64,000 nucleotides of DNA. Source: Centrapalus pauciflorus (taxonomy: Eukaryota; Streptophyta; Magnoliopsida; Asterales; Asteraceae). The notes beneath the pieces were generated by a model. That model searched no databases and was not told the origin of the DNA. It saw nothing but the letters and a program-made list of their open reading frames with translations. Of the stretch, positions 36,525 through 53,143 are shown in pieces (the stretch's first letter is position 1; the number at the start of each line of letters is the position of its first letter). The position numbers and the translations under genes are program-made. The DNA lies in the NCBI GenBank assembly GCA_020465985.1, contig JAANYP010000383.1:764734-828733 (forward strand), given 5' to 3'.

Positions 36525-39500
36525 ATATGTATATATATTCTTGTAAGGGCTTCAATTTCTAAGGCCACTTGCCTATACAAAAAATCAAGTTGGGTTTATG
36601 TCTTATGTCTGATGTGAACACTATATTTAAAGATATGGCTCGCCTTGTTTGTTGATCGATATAGGGTAAATGTCTGAGTTCATATCTATGATGGGTGACA
36701 AGTAGAAGGTTAGAAAAATACCATGTTTCTTTAAAAAAAAGCAGATGATCTGCTCATTTGGGGGGCAATGTAATATAGAAGATTGGATCTATGTTGCATG
36801 TAAACTTGTAATCAAACTGAAGTTCTAGTCCTAAACATGGGCTTATAGAATCATTAGAATGTCATATATGACAGAGAAAAAAAAACATTTTCTCATTCTT
36901 AAATGAGATGTTATGGTAAGTAACTATCAATTGCTTGAGAGAACCGCTTACAAAAAGGAATTAAGATCTTTTAAGGTCTAGAGAATCAATTTTATCGTAT
37001 TAGAGACCATTTAGAGTGAACCTGAAAGCTTTGTTTCTGAACAGTGCGGTATTGTCTTCTGATGTTGTGTAAAGCTTGTTAACCGTACTAATTAAATACA
37101 GGCGTATAATATACACCGTACAGTGCTTAGTTAGACATATTGTTTTGTTGATAGCTAGGAGCGATGTAACATTATATGGATCAAATGACAAGTGAAGTGA
37201 GTCATTCAGTCACAACATTGTCAAATCACTGAGCACGTGAGGGTTATCATTTTCTTGCATCTAAGATATCCGTATGTACTCTGACAACAAGTCTCAAATC
37301 TCAAATTCTCAATCTATTTAAGGTCCCCAAATCCCAAGTTTCTTAGCCTTCCCTTGAGGCCCGTGGAATAGTGCTATCCTCTTTCTTGAAATGACAATGC
37401 TTTTCCCTTAGTTTATATAACCCCTCAGTTGTTTTACAAGCTTTAACTTTCGGATCATTATATATGCCAGCTTTACAAGCTTATTACACTAGTCTTCTTA
37501 TCCTATGGTGGAAAATGTGTTTTATTGTTCTATGAAGTTGTTGCTGATTTGGATGTCATGGAATTTGCAGGTAGCATCAATAAAGCTAATACGCAACAAG
37601 CAAACGGGTCAATCAGAGCGTTATGGATTCATTGAGTTCCTCTCCCATGAAGCTGCTGAGAAAGTTATTCAGAGCTACAATGGGACCATGATGCCAAACA
37701 CAGATCAAGCTTTCCGCTTGAACTGGGCAAGCTTTAGCACAGGAGAAAAACGTGCCGACACTGGTTCAGATCTATCTATTTTTATTGGAGATTTGGCTCC
37801 TGATGTAACCGATACATTGCTGTATGAAACATTTGCTGGTAGATATCCTTCAGTTAAAGGTGCAAAAGTTGTTGTTGATACAAATACTGGCTGTTCGAAA
37901 GGTTATGGATTTGTTAGGTTTGGTGATGAAAACGAGAGAGCAAGGGCTATTCATGAAATGAATGGCCAATATTGTTCAAGCAGGCCCATGCGCGTTGGTG
38001 TTGCTACACCCAAGAAGCCACCTACTCAACAACAATATGGACATCAACAAAATTCTTCTCAAGGTATGTCTTCTGGTCCCCTTTCTTTTGTCCATTATTA
38101 TCAATTTCAGTACATTCTGAATTGGACACATCATCTGCTGCTCACATATATAATGCCTGTCTATGTTTAGCTGTGCTATTGGCCGGCGGAGGTTCTTTTG
38201 GTGCTACCCAGTCTGATGGAGATTCTTCAAACACAACAGTAAGTTGCTTGGCTTTTTTGATCAACTAACATGTTAACTTTTTCTCAATGTTACTTTAACT
38301 AACATGTTAACTTTTCTATAGATTTTTGTGGGAGGGATTGATTCTGAAGTTACTGATGAAGACTTGAGGCAAACGTTTTCTCAATGTGGGGATATTTTAT
38401 CCATTAAAATACCTGTAGGAAAAGGATGTGGTTTTGTGCAATTTGCAAGCAGGTATTTAGCGTCGTGGGGCTGAAAAATATTTGTTTGACCGTCGTATTA
38501 TTGAGTTAGATATGTTTTTGCATCTCTACTTTAATTTGTTAATTTGGCACTATATGTCATGTCTCAATCCCCTCTTGCACAATGGTGCTACTTTCTGATC
38601 TGGCGTTCACTCCTTTCCCTGCTAATTGCTGGCCAAAACCTAACGTTTCTATATATATCTAATTAGTGTAAATGAGAACTAACGTAACTCCCTTATAATA
38701 TATCATCAAATTACCTTCTTATATGGTCAGACTGCAGGACAGTTGTGGAAAAAGTTGGTTGGAACATGAGGCACAGTGAGTTATTGTCAGGGTTTCATGT
38801 GTAAAGATGCTCTACCAGCTAGTTAAGCCATTGTAGTGTTAAGAGACTTGACATATTTCATACATATTGCATGCACTGTGATATATCTGAATTGATTTGG
38901 AAGACATTAAAATTAGTCAACTCCAAGTAGGTTTTTTAGACGTGTAAGCATGATGTGTTGATTTCATCAACGAGGAGCTAATTTTCTCTTTCAAATTTCT
39001 GTATATAGAAGCAGCGCCGAGGATGCAATCCTGAACATGCATGGCACCATGATTGGCAAGCAGACTGTTCGTATATCATGGGGTAAAACTCCTGCAAACA
39101 GACAGGTATGTTTTTTTTAACTTCTTTATTAAATTAATTCTTAAATCTTAACTTTTTTTTAGCGGTTGCATTTGCAAGCTTTTATCATGTCGGCTTTGAT
39201 GGAACATGCAATATGATCTTTCTTGAGTGTTTTTTTGTCTTCTAAAGCTCCAGAGTTGATGGCACTTGATCTTTTGTGCTATATATCTATCGGCATCTAT
39301 GTTCTATAAGGGGATGTTTGGTACAGTGGAATCGAGAGGATAAGATCGCATGGTGTTTACAAGTTTTTTTTTTTTTAACCTTGTGACCAAAGCCTCTATT
39401 CTCAATGGTTTATAAGTTGTGTAGCCGTTAAATCAATAGGCTAACCCACCTGCATTGTTCGTTCATTTAATTTCTACATTCTTCATATTGAAATCCAAGT

Positions 39501-39702
39501 ATGATGATTTCTGCTTCTTTTGAACTTTGTACAGAGGATGGGTTCCAACGGAAACTACTATGTGAAGCAGGGTTATGGAGGAGGAGGTGGTGGTTATGGA
39601 TATGGTGTGCCACAGAGTCAGGATGCAGGTATGTATATGGCTGCAGATGCATCAGCTTATGGGTCAAACGGCTATGACAACCATCAGCAGCCCGTGAGCT
39701 GA
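34856..39702 (+). CDS. RBP47: RBP45/RBP47-type RNA-binding protein, three RRMs
   Basis: Nuclear and stress-granule RNA-binding protein family that binds oligo(U) and poly(A)+ RNA. Six exons: 34856-35221, 37571-38063, 38171-38238, 38322-38452, 39009-39105, 39535-39702. All introns are GT-AG; the CDS is 1323 nt, 440 aa. Residues 1-92 are Gln-, Tyr- and Met-rich, with an 11-residue Gln run and an AAAAA run. RRM1 spans about 97-176 (RNP2 TIWVGDL, RNP1 RYGFIEF). RRM2 spans about 190-268 (LSIFIGDL, KGYGFVRF). RRM3 spans about 310-383 (IFVGGI, KGCGFVQF). The C-terminus is Gly/Tyr-rich. The AVLLAGGGS linker after RRM2 and the NWASFSTGEKR linker after RRM1 are family signatures. Intron 1 is 2349 bp and carries a hAT element at 35999-36457. 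RBP47 rather than RBP45 is favoured, not proven. Confidence 0.93.
35999..36457. mobile_element. hAT-like MITE in RBP47 intron 1, perfect 8-bp TSD
   Basis: The ends TAGGGCTGCAAACGAGTCGAG and CTCGGCCTGTTTGTAACCCTA form an imperfect terminal inverted repeat. TSD GTTGAGAC is at 35991-35998 and 36458-36465. The body is dense in GCTCGA/TCGAGC hexamers in both orientations, giving high potential for internal base pairing. A related but degraded element lies at 40889-41409. Confidence 0.9.
36504..36524. repeat. (TG)n microsatellite in RBP47 intron 1
   Basis: About ten TG units flanked by TA repeats. Confidence 0.9.
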
Positions 39703-40262
39703 TCTCTCCCTACCTGCCATATGATGAAATGTTAGAAAAGACTTAGTGTTCCTATCATGGGATAAATATCTATGAATGTAACTGGAATTTTGTGAGGGTT
39801 TCATCCCAAAAACCATTTTTTCTATATTACTGGTCGAGACAGTTTAGGACATTTGGGCTTTTGGTTTGCCTTTTTTTAAAATTAATGTTGGAGTTAGTGG
39901 ATTGAAAGTAAAGGTGGTCAAAACTCAAAAAGAATAGAATGGATATGTGCACTTAAAGAGCATGCGTTGAGGACCATTGGTTGCTTGCACTTTTTAAGCC
40001 ATTTAGATCTGTTAAAGTTGTGAATGTTAGCGATTCAGACATGTGTGTCGAACAAAAATGGTAAAATGTTATTAATAATATTATTACAAAACGGTTGATT
40101 AGTCGCTTAAATCACATACGTATGGAATGGAAATGTTGTCATTAATAAAGAGGAGGTGATTGTACACAACAAAGTTTGTTTTGTTATATATGATAAATTC
40201 ATATGAATTAAAGTATCAAAATGTTTTATTATCATTAAAATGAGCTCCTAAAAGTAAAATAA
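39703..40262. other. 3' flank of the RBP47-like gene
   Basis: Probably contains the 3' UTR. No element or coding sequence recognised. Confidence 0.4.
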
Positions 40263-40569
40263 CACAGTGTTTGGTGGATTCGATAGAATTGAAATTTAAT
40301 TGTAGCTTGTTTAGAATTTTTGATAACTAATGTAAAGGGTTAAACTCATGTTTTTTCTATAAAATTTATTTGTTTATGGGAATTTTACATTCCTCCCAAG
40401 TCCCAACTCATACACAAATCAAATTCTAAGATATACAGGACTTAGATTTCAACTTATATCTCTAACCAATCATAAAAATTATTTTCTACCTTCATCGTCA
40501 ATCATACTAATAACTAAAATTTAAATTTTAAACTCCTACGAATTGTATTTCATAGAACCAAACATCACA
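40263..40569. mobile_element. Possible PIF/Harbinger-like MITE
   Basis: The ends CACAGTGTTTGGTGGATTC and TAGAACCAAACATCACA are roughly inverted, flanked by TAA on both sides (40260-40262, 40570-40572). The length, about 307 bp, and the GTTTGGT core resemble the other Harbinger-like elements. The terminal match is weak. Confidence 0.45.
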
Positions 40570-40888
40570 TAAGAATAAAAATTGTCATTTGATATGAATC
40601 TGTTAATTTTTAATATGTAGAAATAAGGATACCGTTATCCTGAAAATTCAGAAAACCGATACAGAAACCATAAGTTGTTGGAAATGAGTGACCACCGTGA
40701 CAAGGACAAATTGGGCTGGGGAACAGGCTCCCTTCCAAAGTCGCCCCATGTGAATGATAAATCATTAAACCAACCCCTTTTTAGCCCCACCTCAAAATAT
40801 ACTCGTACTTGGTGCAATACTACATTATTATATCTTATCTCTATTCGTAAATCTATGCGTTCCTTCTCCCTTCGATAATTCATAGTAA

Positions 40889-41409
40889 CCATGACATAAA
40901 CGAGACGAGACAACTCGTGAGTTACTCAGAATAAACTTATAAAAAACTTAAAATCCACTCACAGTTAATCGAGTCGAGCTCAAGCTCAAGCTACTCGAGT
41001 AGTAAGAGCTCGAGTATTAAAATAGCCTACTTGATAGACTCGCGAGCCCTAAGTTAAATGTTTACATGTTTACCCTTCAATTTTGTACCATTATATATTT
41101 ATCAATATAACATAGATTAAACTATATAATCCTCAATTTAAAATTACATTATTATATTTTTACCATTTTTGCTTGTTGTTGGGATAAAATTAAATTGAAT
41201 ATTTTGTATTTATATTTCGATTTTTTTTAATTCCAAATTTAATCGAGTCGAGTCGAGTCGAGTCGAGTCGAGTCGAGCCGAGCTTGATAGGATCAAGTAG
41301 TTTATCGAGTCGAACTCGATTCTCAAAATTAAGGCTCAATCGAACTCGAGTTTTATTGTCGAGTTTGAAATTTGTGATACTCGATTCGACTCGGTTGATT
41401 ACATCCCTG
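40889..41409. mobile_element. Degraded hAT-like MITE with TCGAG repeats
   Basis: The right end GGTTGATTACATCCCTG matches the YAGGGATG family terminus, and (GAGTC)n and GCTCGAG hexamers fill both halves. A run of about eight GAGTC units lies at 41243-41278. The left end near 40889 is uncertain, and the candidate TSD matches only 5 of 8 bases. Confidence 0.55.
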
Positions 41410-41585
41410 ATAGCACTATATCTTACCCTACGTACTTTCTAATTTTCTATATATGATAACAGAATTTGTTAATGAATACTATACTTTCTTTATAACAAGT
41501 CATGTCACTGTTTATATGACATCTTACTCTTTTAATCAATGGTGTGGAATATAGTTTGGTAAAGTTACTCACGAAATCACAGTCT

Positions 41586-42239
41586 AGGGGTGTTCATGGA
41601 TGGTTAACCGAACCGAAATCACATTTCAGATGGTTAACTGGAGATACCGGTTCGATGATTTCGTGAACCTAAACCTAAAAAACCGGTTAACCGACAATCG
41701 GTTAACCGATTTTTTCGGTTCGGTTAACCAATTAACCATTTTTATTTATTTAATTATTTTTTAAATTAAAAAACTTCAAAAATTAGTTCCTAAAAATTAA
41801 AAATGTCTAAAATAATAAAAGTGATGAATAAAACTACAAATTATCTATATAGTATCTTTGAAAGATAGGACATTATCTTTAAAATTCTGATTAAAAAAAA
41901 AAACAATTTTATAATTTTCTAAATTAAATTGTTCAAGTGTAAATTTTGTTGTTTTGAATTTAAAAAGTAATGTATACTAATAGATAAATTGTAATTTTAA
42001 ATTATTGTTGAGATAAATGTTAATATTTATAAGCATAAAAGTTAAAATATATAAAATTAAATTTATTTTGGTTTTTCGGTTAACCGTCCGACACCGAAAT
42101 CGTGAACCTAAACCGAAGTTTTTTTTTCCGGTTCGGTTAACCAAACCGAAAATAATAGAAAATTCGGTTTGGTTAACCTCAAAATCGGAACGGTTTTTTG
42201 TATCGGTTTTATGGTTTTGGAAATTTTTGAACACCCCTG
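41586..42239. mobile_element. hAT-like MITE with GGTTAACC subterminal repeats
   Basis: The left end TAGGGGTGTTCA and right end TGAACACCCCTG form a 12-bp inverted repeat with one difference. GGTTAACCGAACCG motifs fill both subterminal regions around an AT-rich core. No clean 8-bp TSD; TCACA is shared in both flanks at slightly different offsets. Confidence 0.75.
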
Positions 42240-42611
42240 CTTCACACCATAAAATTAATATTCGAATCTTAAATGATTTTATCATATTAAGTTTGTAATA
42301 TGGATACTTTGTCAAAATATATTTTAAAATTGACATTTCATACAATTAACTGACTGGTTTCTATTCAAAAGTGAATTACTATAATTTAAGAAATTTAAAT
42401 TAAGTTGCTATAATTATGAAAAATTAAAATGTAAACTATTATTAAAACAAATTTAAAATATATTATTATATATAATCGTGACTTTTTGCAAGTTACAAAT
42501 ATTCTTACTTTTTTTCACTTTTTCTTAATCAACAAGAAGAAAAGAAAAAAAATAAAGGCCGGGAATTTAAAATCCCGTGACCATGTTAAGTTTGTAGTAA
42601 TTAAATCCGTC

Positions 42612-42619
42612 TATAAATA
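42612..42619 (+). promoter_or_regulatory. Candidate TATA box of the first SCPL gene
   Basis: TATAAATA, 64 nt upstream of the ATG at 42683, implying a start site near 42645 and a leader of about 40 nt. The consensus is good and the spacing plausible. Confidence 0.5.
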
Positions 42620-42682
42620 TACATACATATACGGGTTGTTGGAGTACGTGAGAGCCTGAGCCACGTACCTTTCATTCTAGCG

Positions 42683-47495
<4,813 letters not shown>

Positions 47496-47656
47496 CAATT
47501 GATCGATCCAAAACCAACAACAACTTATCGATCACACGATGATCCATATCCATTATTAATCTTCGCATCCATATATATTTATATTTATAGAGATCGATTT
47601 GTGCTGCAATTTCTTATATACGTACGTTGTTGGTCCAATTTCAATATATATAATAT

Positions 47657-47695
47657 GAGGGAGTTTAATGGAAAACCAACATATATGTATACCCC
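47657..47695. mobile_element. Remnant of the 235-480 MITE family
   Basis: GAGGGAGTTTAATGGAAAAC...ACCCC in a TA-rich context, matching the outer ends of the element at 235-480 with the interior deleted. It lies 160 bp after the stop codon of SCPL copy 1. Confidence 0.45.
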
Positions 47696-48087
47696 TATAT
47701 AATATATTCGAAGCGTTTATATGCATGGATGTTTTCTTTACATTTATTATATAGATTTTATCTTCATTTACTCTTGTATCAAGATAACGTACGAAATTTA
47801 CAAACTATAAAAAAAAAAAATAGTTGGATATAATTCGTTTTATAACGCGTGAAATAAACATTCTAGTTAAAAAAATACAAGACATTTCGATTGGATTTTT
47901 GAGGGTGATTTTATCATTTTAATTTTTTAAACGTATCAAATAAACAAACACTGTTTAGATTTCTCATTTTAACGTTATTATCATTTAAAAATATTTAAAT
48001 TTTGGGTTTAAATATAATATGCTATTATCACTACGGATGATTTATAAATTTTTAGCTTTATTTTTAATCAATTCGTAAACACAAACA
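47696..48087. other. Intergenic, nothing recognised
   Basis: AT-rich DNA after SCPL copy 1. It may include the polyadenylation region. No open frame of note. Confidence 0.4.
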
Positions 48088-48324
48088 CTAGTTTAATACT
48101 CATGTATTACATGTGTTGATTTAAAAATATAAAAAATATTAAGAAATTAGAGTTTATAAAGTTTTATATAATTAATTATTAAATTATATTATAATATATA
48201 GATTTTATTTTATTTGAATTGAATTGCAAATTGCATTACAAATTAAGAAGACGACAAGTGACAAGGAGAATGTGACAAATGATAGTTTGTTACTCATCTA
48301 ATACTATTTATTATAGATTATAGA
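48088..48324 (-). mobile_element. Small non-autonomous Helitron
   Basis: Minus-strand 5' end TCTATAATCTATAATAAATAG at 48324 preceded by A; 3' end CTAG at 48088 followed by T, with hairpin ACACATGTAATACATGAGT just inside. This is the shortest full-ended copy of the family (237 bp). Confidence 0.75.
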
Positions 48325-48924
48325 TGCTATGATATAAAAGTCATTTTCTAAAACATATTTTCACGTAAGTAATAACAATATGAAAAGGATCTTTATATAT
48401 TAATAAAACAAAATAATTAATGTTATGTGTCGCTCCTTTGACTCTTACTTTTCGTTTTTATCATTTTATAAACTGGTTAGAAGAGTTTGTTGGAAAAATT
48501 ATATTAGGAAAAAAGGATAGGAAAACGAAAACTAGGAGAGTCGAAAGAGCGATAGGGAGATGCATTATTTTGATTTATTAGTATATATGCATAAAGATTA
48601 AAATATTAAAATTAATTACTACCTAATTAAATTTAAACCCCTATAAATAACTAAATGATTTTAAATACACGCTAGTTAAATCTTTTTAGTTAAAATGTTT
48701 TAAAATTTTTAAATTTCTAATTGACTTATAAAAAATGTTATAATTTTTAAAATTTTAATCTAAATGTTATATGTTTTAACCAACATTTTATGTTTTTAAA
48801 TTTTACTTAAACTGTGAGACACCATGTTGGATTGACTAAAGCGGACAATATTTTCCCCGTGGGTTTGGACTGTCACAAAAGTCAAAACTCATTTGGGTTT
48901 CTACACTTTAAAAATGAAGACTAA
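48325..48924. other. Intergenic, nothing recognised
   Basis: AT-rich, with no coding signal or delimited repeat. Confidence 0.4.
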
Positions 48925-49230
48925 GGGGCGTTTGGTTCGCAGATTTCCTGGAATTTACTGTGATTTGCATTTAAAATCATTTATTTGGTTCATAGATTTC
49001 CATAAGGATTTAAAATCCCAAGATTTCTTAAATCCATTCCTTCTTAGTTATTTAAAAACTCAGCCTCCCCCTAGGATTATAAATTTCAATTACCCTGCAT
49101 TTTTAAAATTTTGCTAAATGATCATACAGATTCTTTGAAAAAAATCATGATAAATGCAAATGATGCATAATGCAAATCATTTAACGAAATACAAATCACA
49201 GGAAAAAAAAATGTGCGAACGAAACGCCCC
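48925..49230. mobile_element. Harbinger-like MITE, about 305-bp family, copy 1
   Basis: Ends GGGGCGTTTGGTTCGCAGAT and TGCGAACGAAACGCCCC. The body matches the reverse complement of 63591-63894 along its length (shared CTCAGCCTCC, ATGCATAATGCAAATC). The left flank is TAA, but the right flank AAC does not match, so the TSD is lost. Confidence 0.72.
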
Positions 49231-49332
49231 AACGATGAAAATATGAAAGGGAGATTATAGCTCACAAATAGCTAAAATTAACCATTACTAGCCTCCAATC
49301 TTTCAATGTTTGATCATCAAATGTGAACCCTA

Positions 49333-49706
49333 GAGGGCGTTTGGATTTGTGTTTAAAAAAAGTGCTGTAGCGTTTTGAAAACTAATAATAAGATAATATC
49401 TGCAACAAAAAGTGCTGCCGGAAATGTAGTGTTTGGTTTAGCTTCTGCTGTTTGTTATCATGATTATCAAATAATCAATTTTTAAAATGTTTGGATTTGC
49501 ATTTTAACTTGTAAAATGACCAAATAATCACTTATTAACCAAATAAGCTACATTTTTTAACTTATGAAAAAATGTGGTACAATTAACTCTAAACGCAAAT
49601 AATCACTTAATAACGTATGCAATCCAAACACTTTAAACCAATTATTTACGTTATTATAACACAATAAGCTAATAATCTAGTTTATAACGCAAAACCAAGC
49701 ACCCTT
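49333..49706. mobile_element. PIF/Harbinger-like MITE, about 370-bp family, copy 3
   Basis: Same orientation and body as 2223-2594. Left end GAGGGCGTTTGGATTTG, right end AAACCAAGCACCCTT, flanked by CTA on both sides (49330-49332, 49707-49709). Confidence 0.8.
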
Positions 49707-49709
49707 CTA

Positions 49710-51489
49710 CAAATTCTCCTTTTTTCCTCCCTTCTGTTTATTTTCTTGAAACAAAACACACACTAACGTCTAATGGTGTGCGCAGAAACATTAAAAAAAA
49801 AGTATTTTTCTCATAATTTTTTTTTATCATCATAGCATTTTCTTTTATAAACGTTGTAAACTATTTTAGAAATTAGATATAATAAACAAAATAATTACAT
49901 GACGATGATTTTAACATACATTTTACATATCAATTTGATTCGATGTGATCTTTTATAGTTTTGTTTCCTATTTCGTTTTTTGTTCTTATATTTAATTAGT
50001 TTGAATTGATGGGTTTATCATCACGATTTCGTAACCTATTATTTATAAAAATAATAGAAGTTTAGACCCGCCGCAACACACGGAGTTTAGAAAACTAATT
50101 AAGTATAAAATAAGTTAGTTGTCTACTTGTCAGCTTCAACTGGCTGTTTGGTAGCTTCGTTGTTATAAAAAAGAGTTCAGATGGTAATAGATATCAAATC
50201 AAATTGTAGATATAAATAATTCGATCATAACGATACATTCAAAGTTTGATGATACATAAGATATTAGGGACTTTGTTGTGAAAAAACCAACCTTTTTTAC
50301 TTTTTTGCGTTTTGGTACTTCCATTTTATTTTATTTTACACAGAAAAGTCCTGAAGTTGAATTTTTTTCATTCTGGTTTACTGAAACTTGGCTATTAAAA
50401 ACTGATTTATTGATTTTTAAGAACCGGTTTACCAATTATAACTGGTTCTGATAATCAAGTTTCACAAAACCAATGAAACAAATTAACTTGAGGAACTTTT
50501 TGAAAAAAAAAAACATGGAGTGACGAAAACGTAAAACCGTGAAAACATGTTTTGTCGTTTTTCATGATAAACCCTATATCATAATATAATAACGAAAATA
50601 CATATTATATATAAAGTAATATAATAAGTCACTACCTTACCTGCCTGCTTCAGCCATCTGCATGAGAGTTTCCCTATTTGTTAGTGTTTGTCATGCAGGA
50701 ATATGAGACCGAATGAAATGATTCATTATGATGAAATGTAAAATCGTGTTTGTTTATGATATATATCATAATTAAATAGTTAATTATGTAAGAATGTGAT
50801 TCCTTCTCTTTTAATGATTTTCATTCATTAGATAAGATTTGCATTTTTTTCATTCCCTCAAGAAATAAAATGAAAATTAATTATATAACCTCGTAATTAT
50901 TTATAATAATTTCTTAATATTTAAAATATATTTCTACTGATGAAAATCTATATATTATTTTTCTAGTGTAATATATAGATTTGTTATATTGTATTTAATA
51001 TATAATTCACTATATAATGTTTGAAATTATATTAGTTTATGTGGTTTTGAAGTGACTACCATTTACCAGTGCAATATACTTTCATAATTTTGGAAGTGTA
51101 AAGAGTGCATACAATTTTACTATTGATCATTTTTAATTTTTTATGATAATCTTGAGTTATTATAATGTATTTTATTGCAATTAATAAACTCTTTTTTATG
51201 AGATAATGTTAAAATTATTAACTGTTATATAATTTTCAGTACATGAGTATTTCCGTCTTTATGTATTAAACACATCCAATTTTTTTTTTCTGCTTAATAA
51301 ACAAAAAGTAATGATGATTTATTTCATTTGAATGATGCAATTAAACGTGACATGGAATGGTAATAATCATTACATTATGACTTTCATTCCATTACGTCCA
51401 ATCAAACATTGCCTAAGTATAATGAGGTTCTTTAACCCCGCGCGTTGTAGTGAGTTTAAGAACATCAAATGATAAATAAATCAAGATGC
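49710..51489. other. Intergenic, no gene recognised
   Basis: AT-rich. The segment at about 50270-50572 has a possible inverted pair of GGG(A/T)-type ends but no TSD. Around 50700-51410 there may be another old MITE (GTTTG...CCAATCAAACATTGCC). No coding region. Confidence 0.4.
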
Positions 51490-51492
51490 TAA

Positions 51493-51803
51493 GGCGGCGT
51501 TTGGTTCGCAAAATGTTTATTCCTGGAATGGAATCTGTCAAGGAATGGAATTCTGGAAGGAATGGAATCTGTCGGAATAGAAATGGAGGCGGGTGAAGAT
51601 GAAGTCTAAGATTTGGTTTAAAACTGATAAAATATTTGGAATGGAATTTAAATTCCATGGCACTAACCCAAGGAAAATAGATTCCTTCAAAACTGGTGTT
51701 ATAAAAAAAAAAATCTTCATTCCATTCCTTTTTACTACCAAACAACACATCGGAATGGAATTTTCATTCAAATTCCATCAGATTCTGTGAACCAAACGCC
51801 TCA
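51493..51803. mobile_element. Harbinger-like MITE with GGAATGGAAT motifs
   Basis: Ends GGCGGCGTTTGGTTCGC and GTGAACCAAACGCCTCA, flanked by TAA (51490-51492, 51804-51806). The interior has repeated GGAATGGAATTC-like phrases in both orientations, so it differs from the 305-bp family though the termini are alike. Overlapping open frames on both strands are by-products. Confidence 0.7.
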
Positions 51804-51806
51804 TAA

Positions 51807-53143
51807 TAGTTGTCAATATAAAAGTGGTTTTGATGGCAATACGTATTATATCATTTATATAAAAATAATACGATAATAATGATATATCTAAATTTTTTAT
51901 AAAATAAAACACATAATGGTTATAACAAAAAAAACAAAACAACTATATATTATATAAATAAATTAAATAAACAAAAATCAAAACACATATATATTATAAA
52001 AAAATTTAATATTAAAGAATTCGTTTCAAAATTTGTTTAGACTTTAGAAAATGATAAATTTTGTACTAGAATATATATAAAAATAATACGATCATATGCA
52101 TATGAATGTTTACAAAACAAAATATATTAAAAGTTTATAACAAAAAATAAAACAGTTACGTATTATGAAAAAAATTCAATATTAAGGAAAATTAATACAT
52201 TAAATATAATATTGACAATGATAATTTTCATATCAAAATGTGAAAAAAATAATGGGCTCATAACAACATATTCAAATATTTATTAAACAAAATATATGAA
52301 AGGTTATAATAGAATAATTAAATTGGTTATATTATAAACTTATTTTTTAAAAATAATTCAGATGATAATAAATTCTATGTTAATACGTACGTAGATAAAA
52401 ATGATAATGATATATTTAAATTTTTTTAAAATTATATATAAAAAAAGTTATAAAAAAATAAAATCAAATAGTATATAGTATATAAGTCATAAAAAGTGAT
52501 GGCGGCATATTGTGGAGTTTGAAAGTAATGGCGGTGACACAGTGACAAAAATAATTACGTAAACCAATGATCAAAAACATAATTAAGATTGCTGTAATCA
52601 CCTAAATGCTTATATTAGTATTATTTACGTTGTTTCCTAATATTCTGTTTACATTGCAATTATTAAAAACGTTATGATTGTATTTACTTGTAACAATTAA
52701 TTAATTGGTTTCTTGAATATCAATTTCATCAGATTTTGTAACCTCAAATGGAAATTTGATATTTAGCAAACTATATTTTATATAAAGCACAATAAACTTT
52801 TTTCCTTCTCAATGTTATTAGATTAATTAAATTATACTTTGCACAAACATTTTTAGTATGAAAGTATTGTCTTTAATTTATACAAAAAAAAAACGTTACA
52901 TTAATATTTTAATAATAAAAATGATTAAAAAAATATCGTCACATGTTATGCACAATCAAAAAATCGTCATGCGTTTTTCATTTAGGCGAATCTTGATGAT
53001 CTCAGCAAATATCAGGACAAAAATATACCTGGCAACAACATATAGATCATATACAAGAGTTTTGTCATCTTAAATAGACTGACCGTCACTTTCTATAGAG
53101 CTTTCAAGAAATTTAAGTTGAATCCTAACCATCCATTGTCACC
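51807..53143. other. 5' flank of SCPL copy 2
   Basis: Highly AT-rich with no element delimited. TATAAA at 52781-52786 lies about 360 nt before the ATG. The true promoter is probably nearer, but I cannot mark it. Confidence 0.4.

Noticed and set aside
50270..50575. Possible second Mutator-like element (GGGACTTTG... ...AAACCCT)
   Set aside because: The inverted ends are weak and no 9-bp duplication was found in the flanks.
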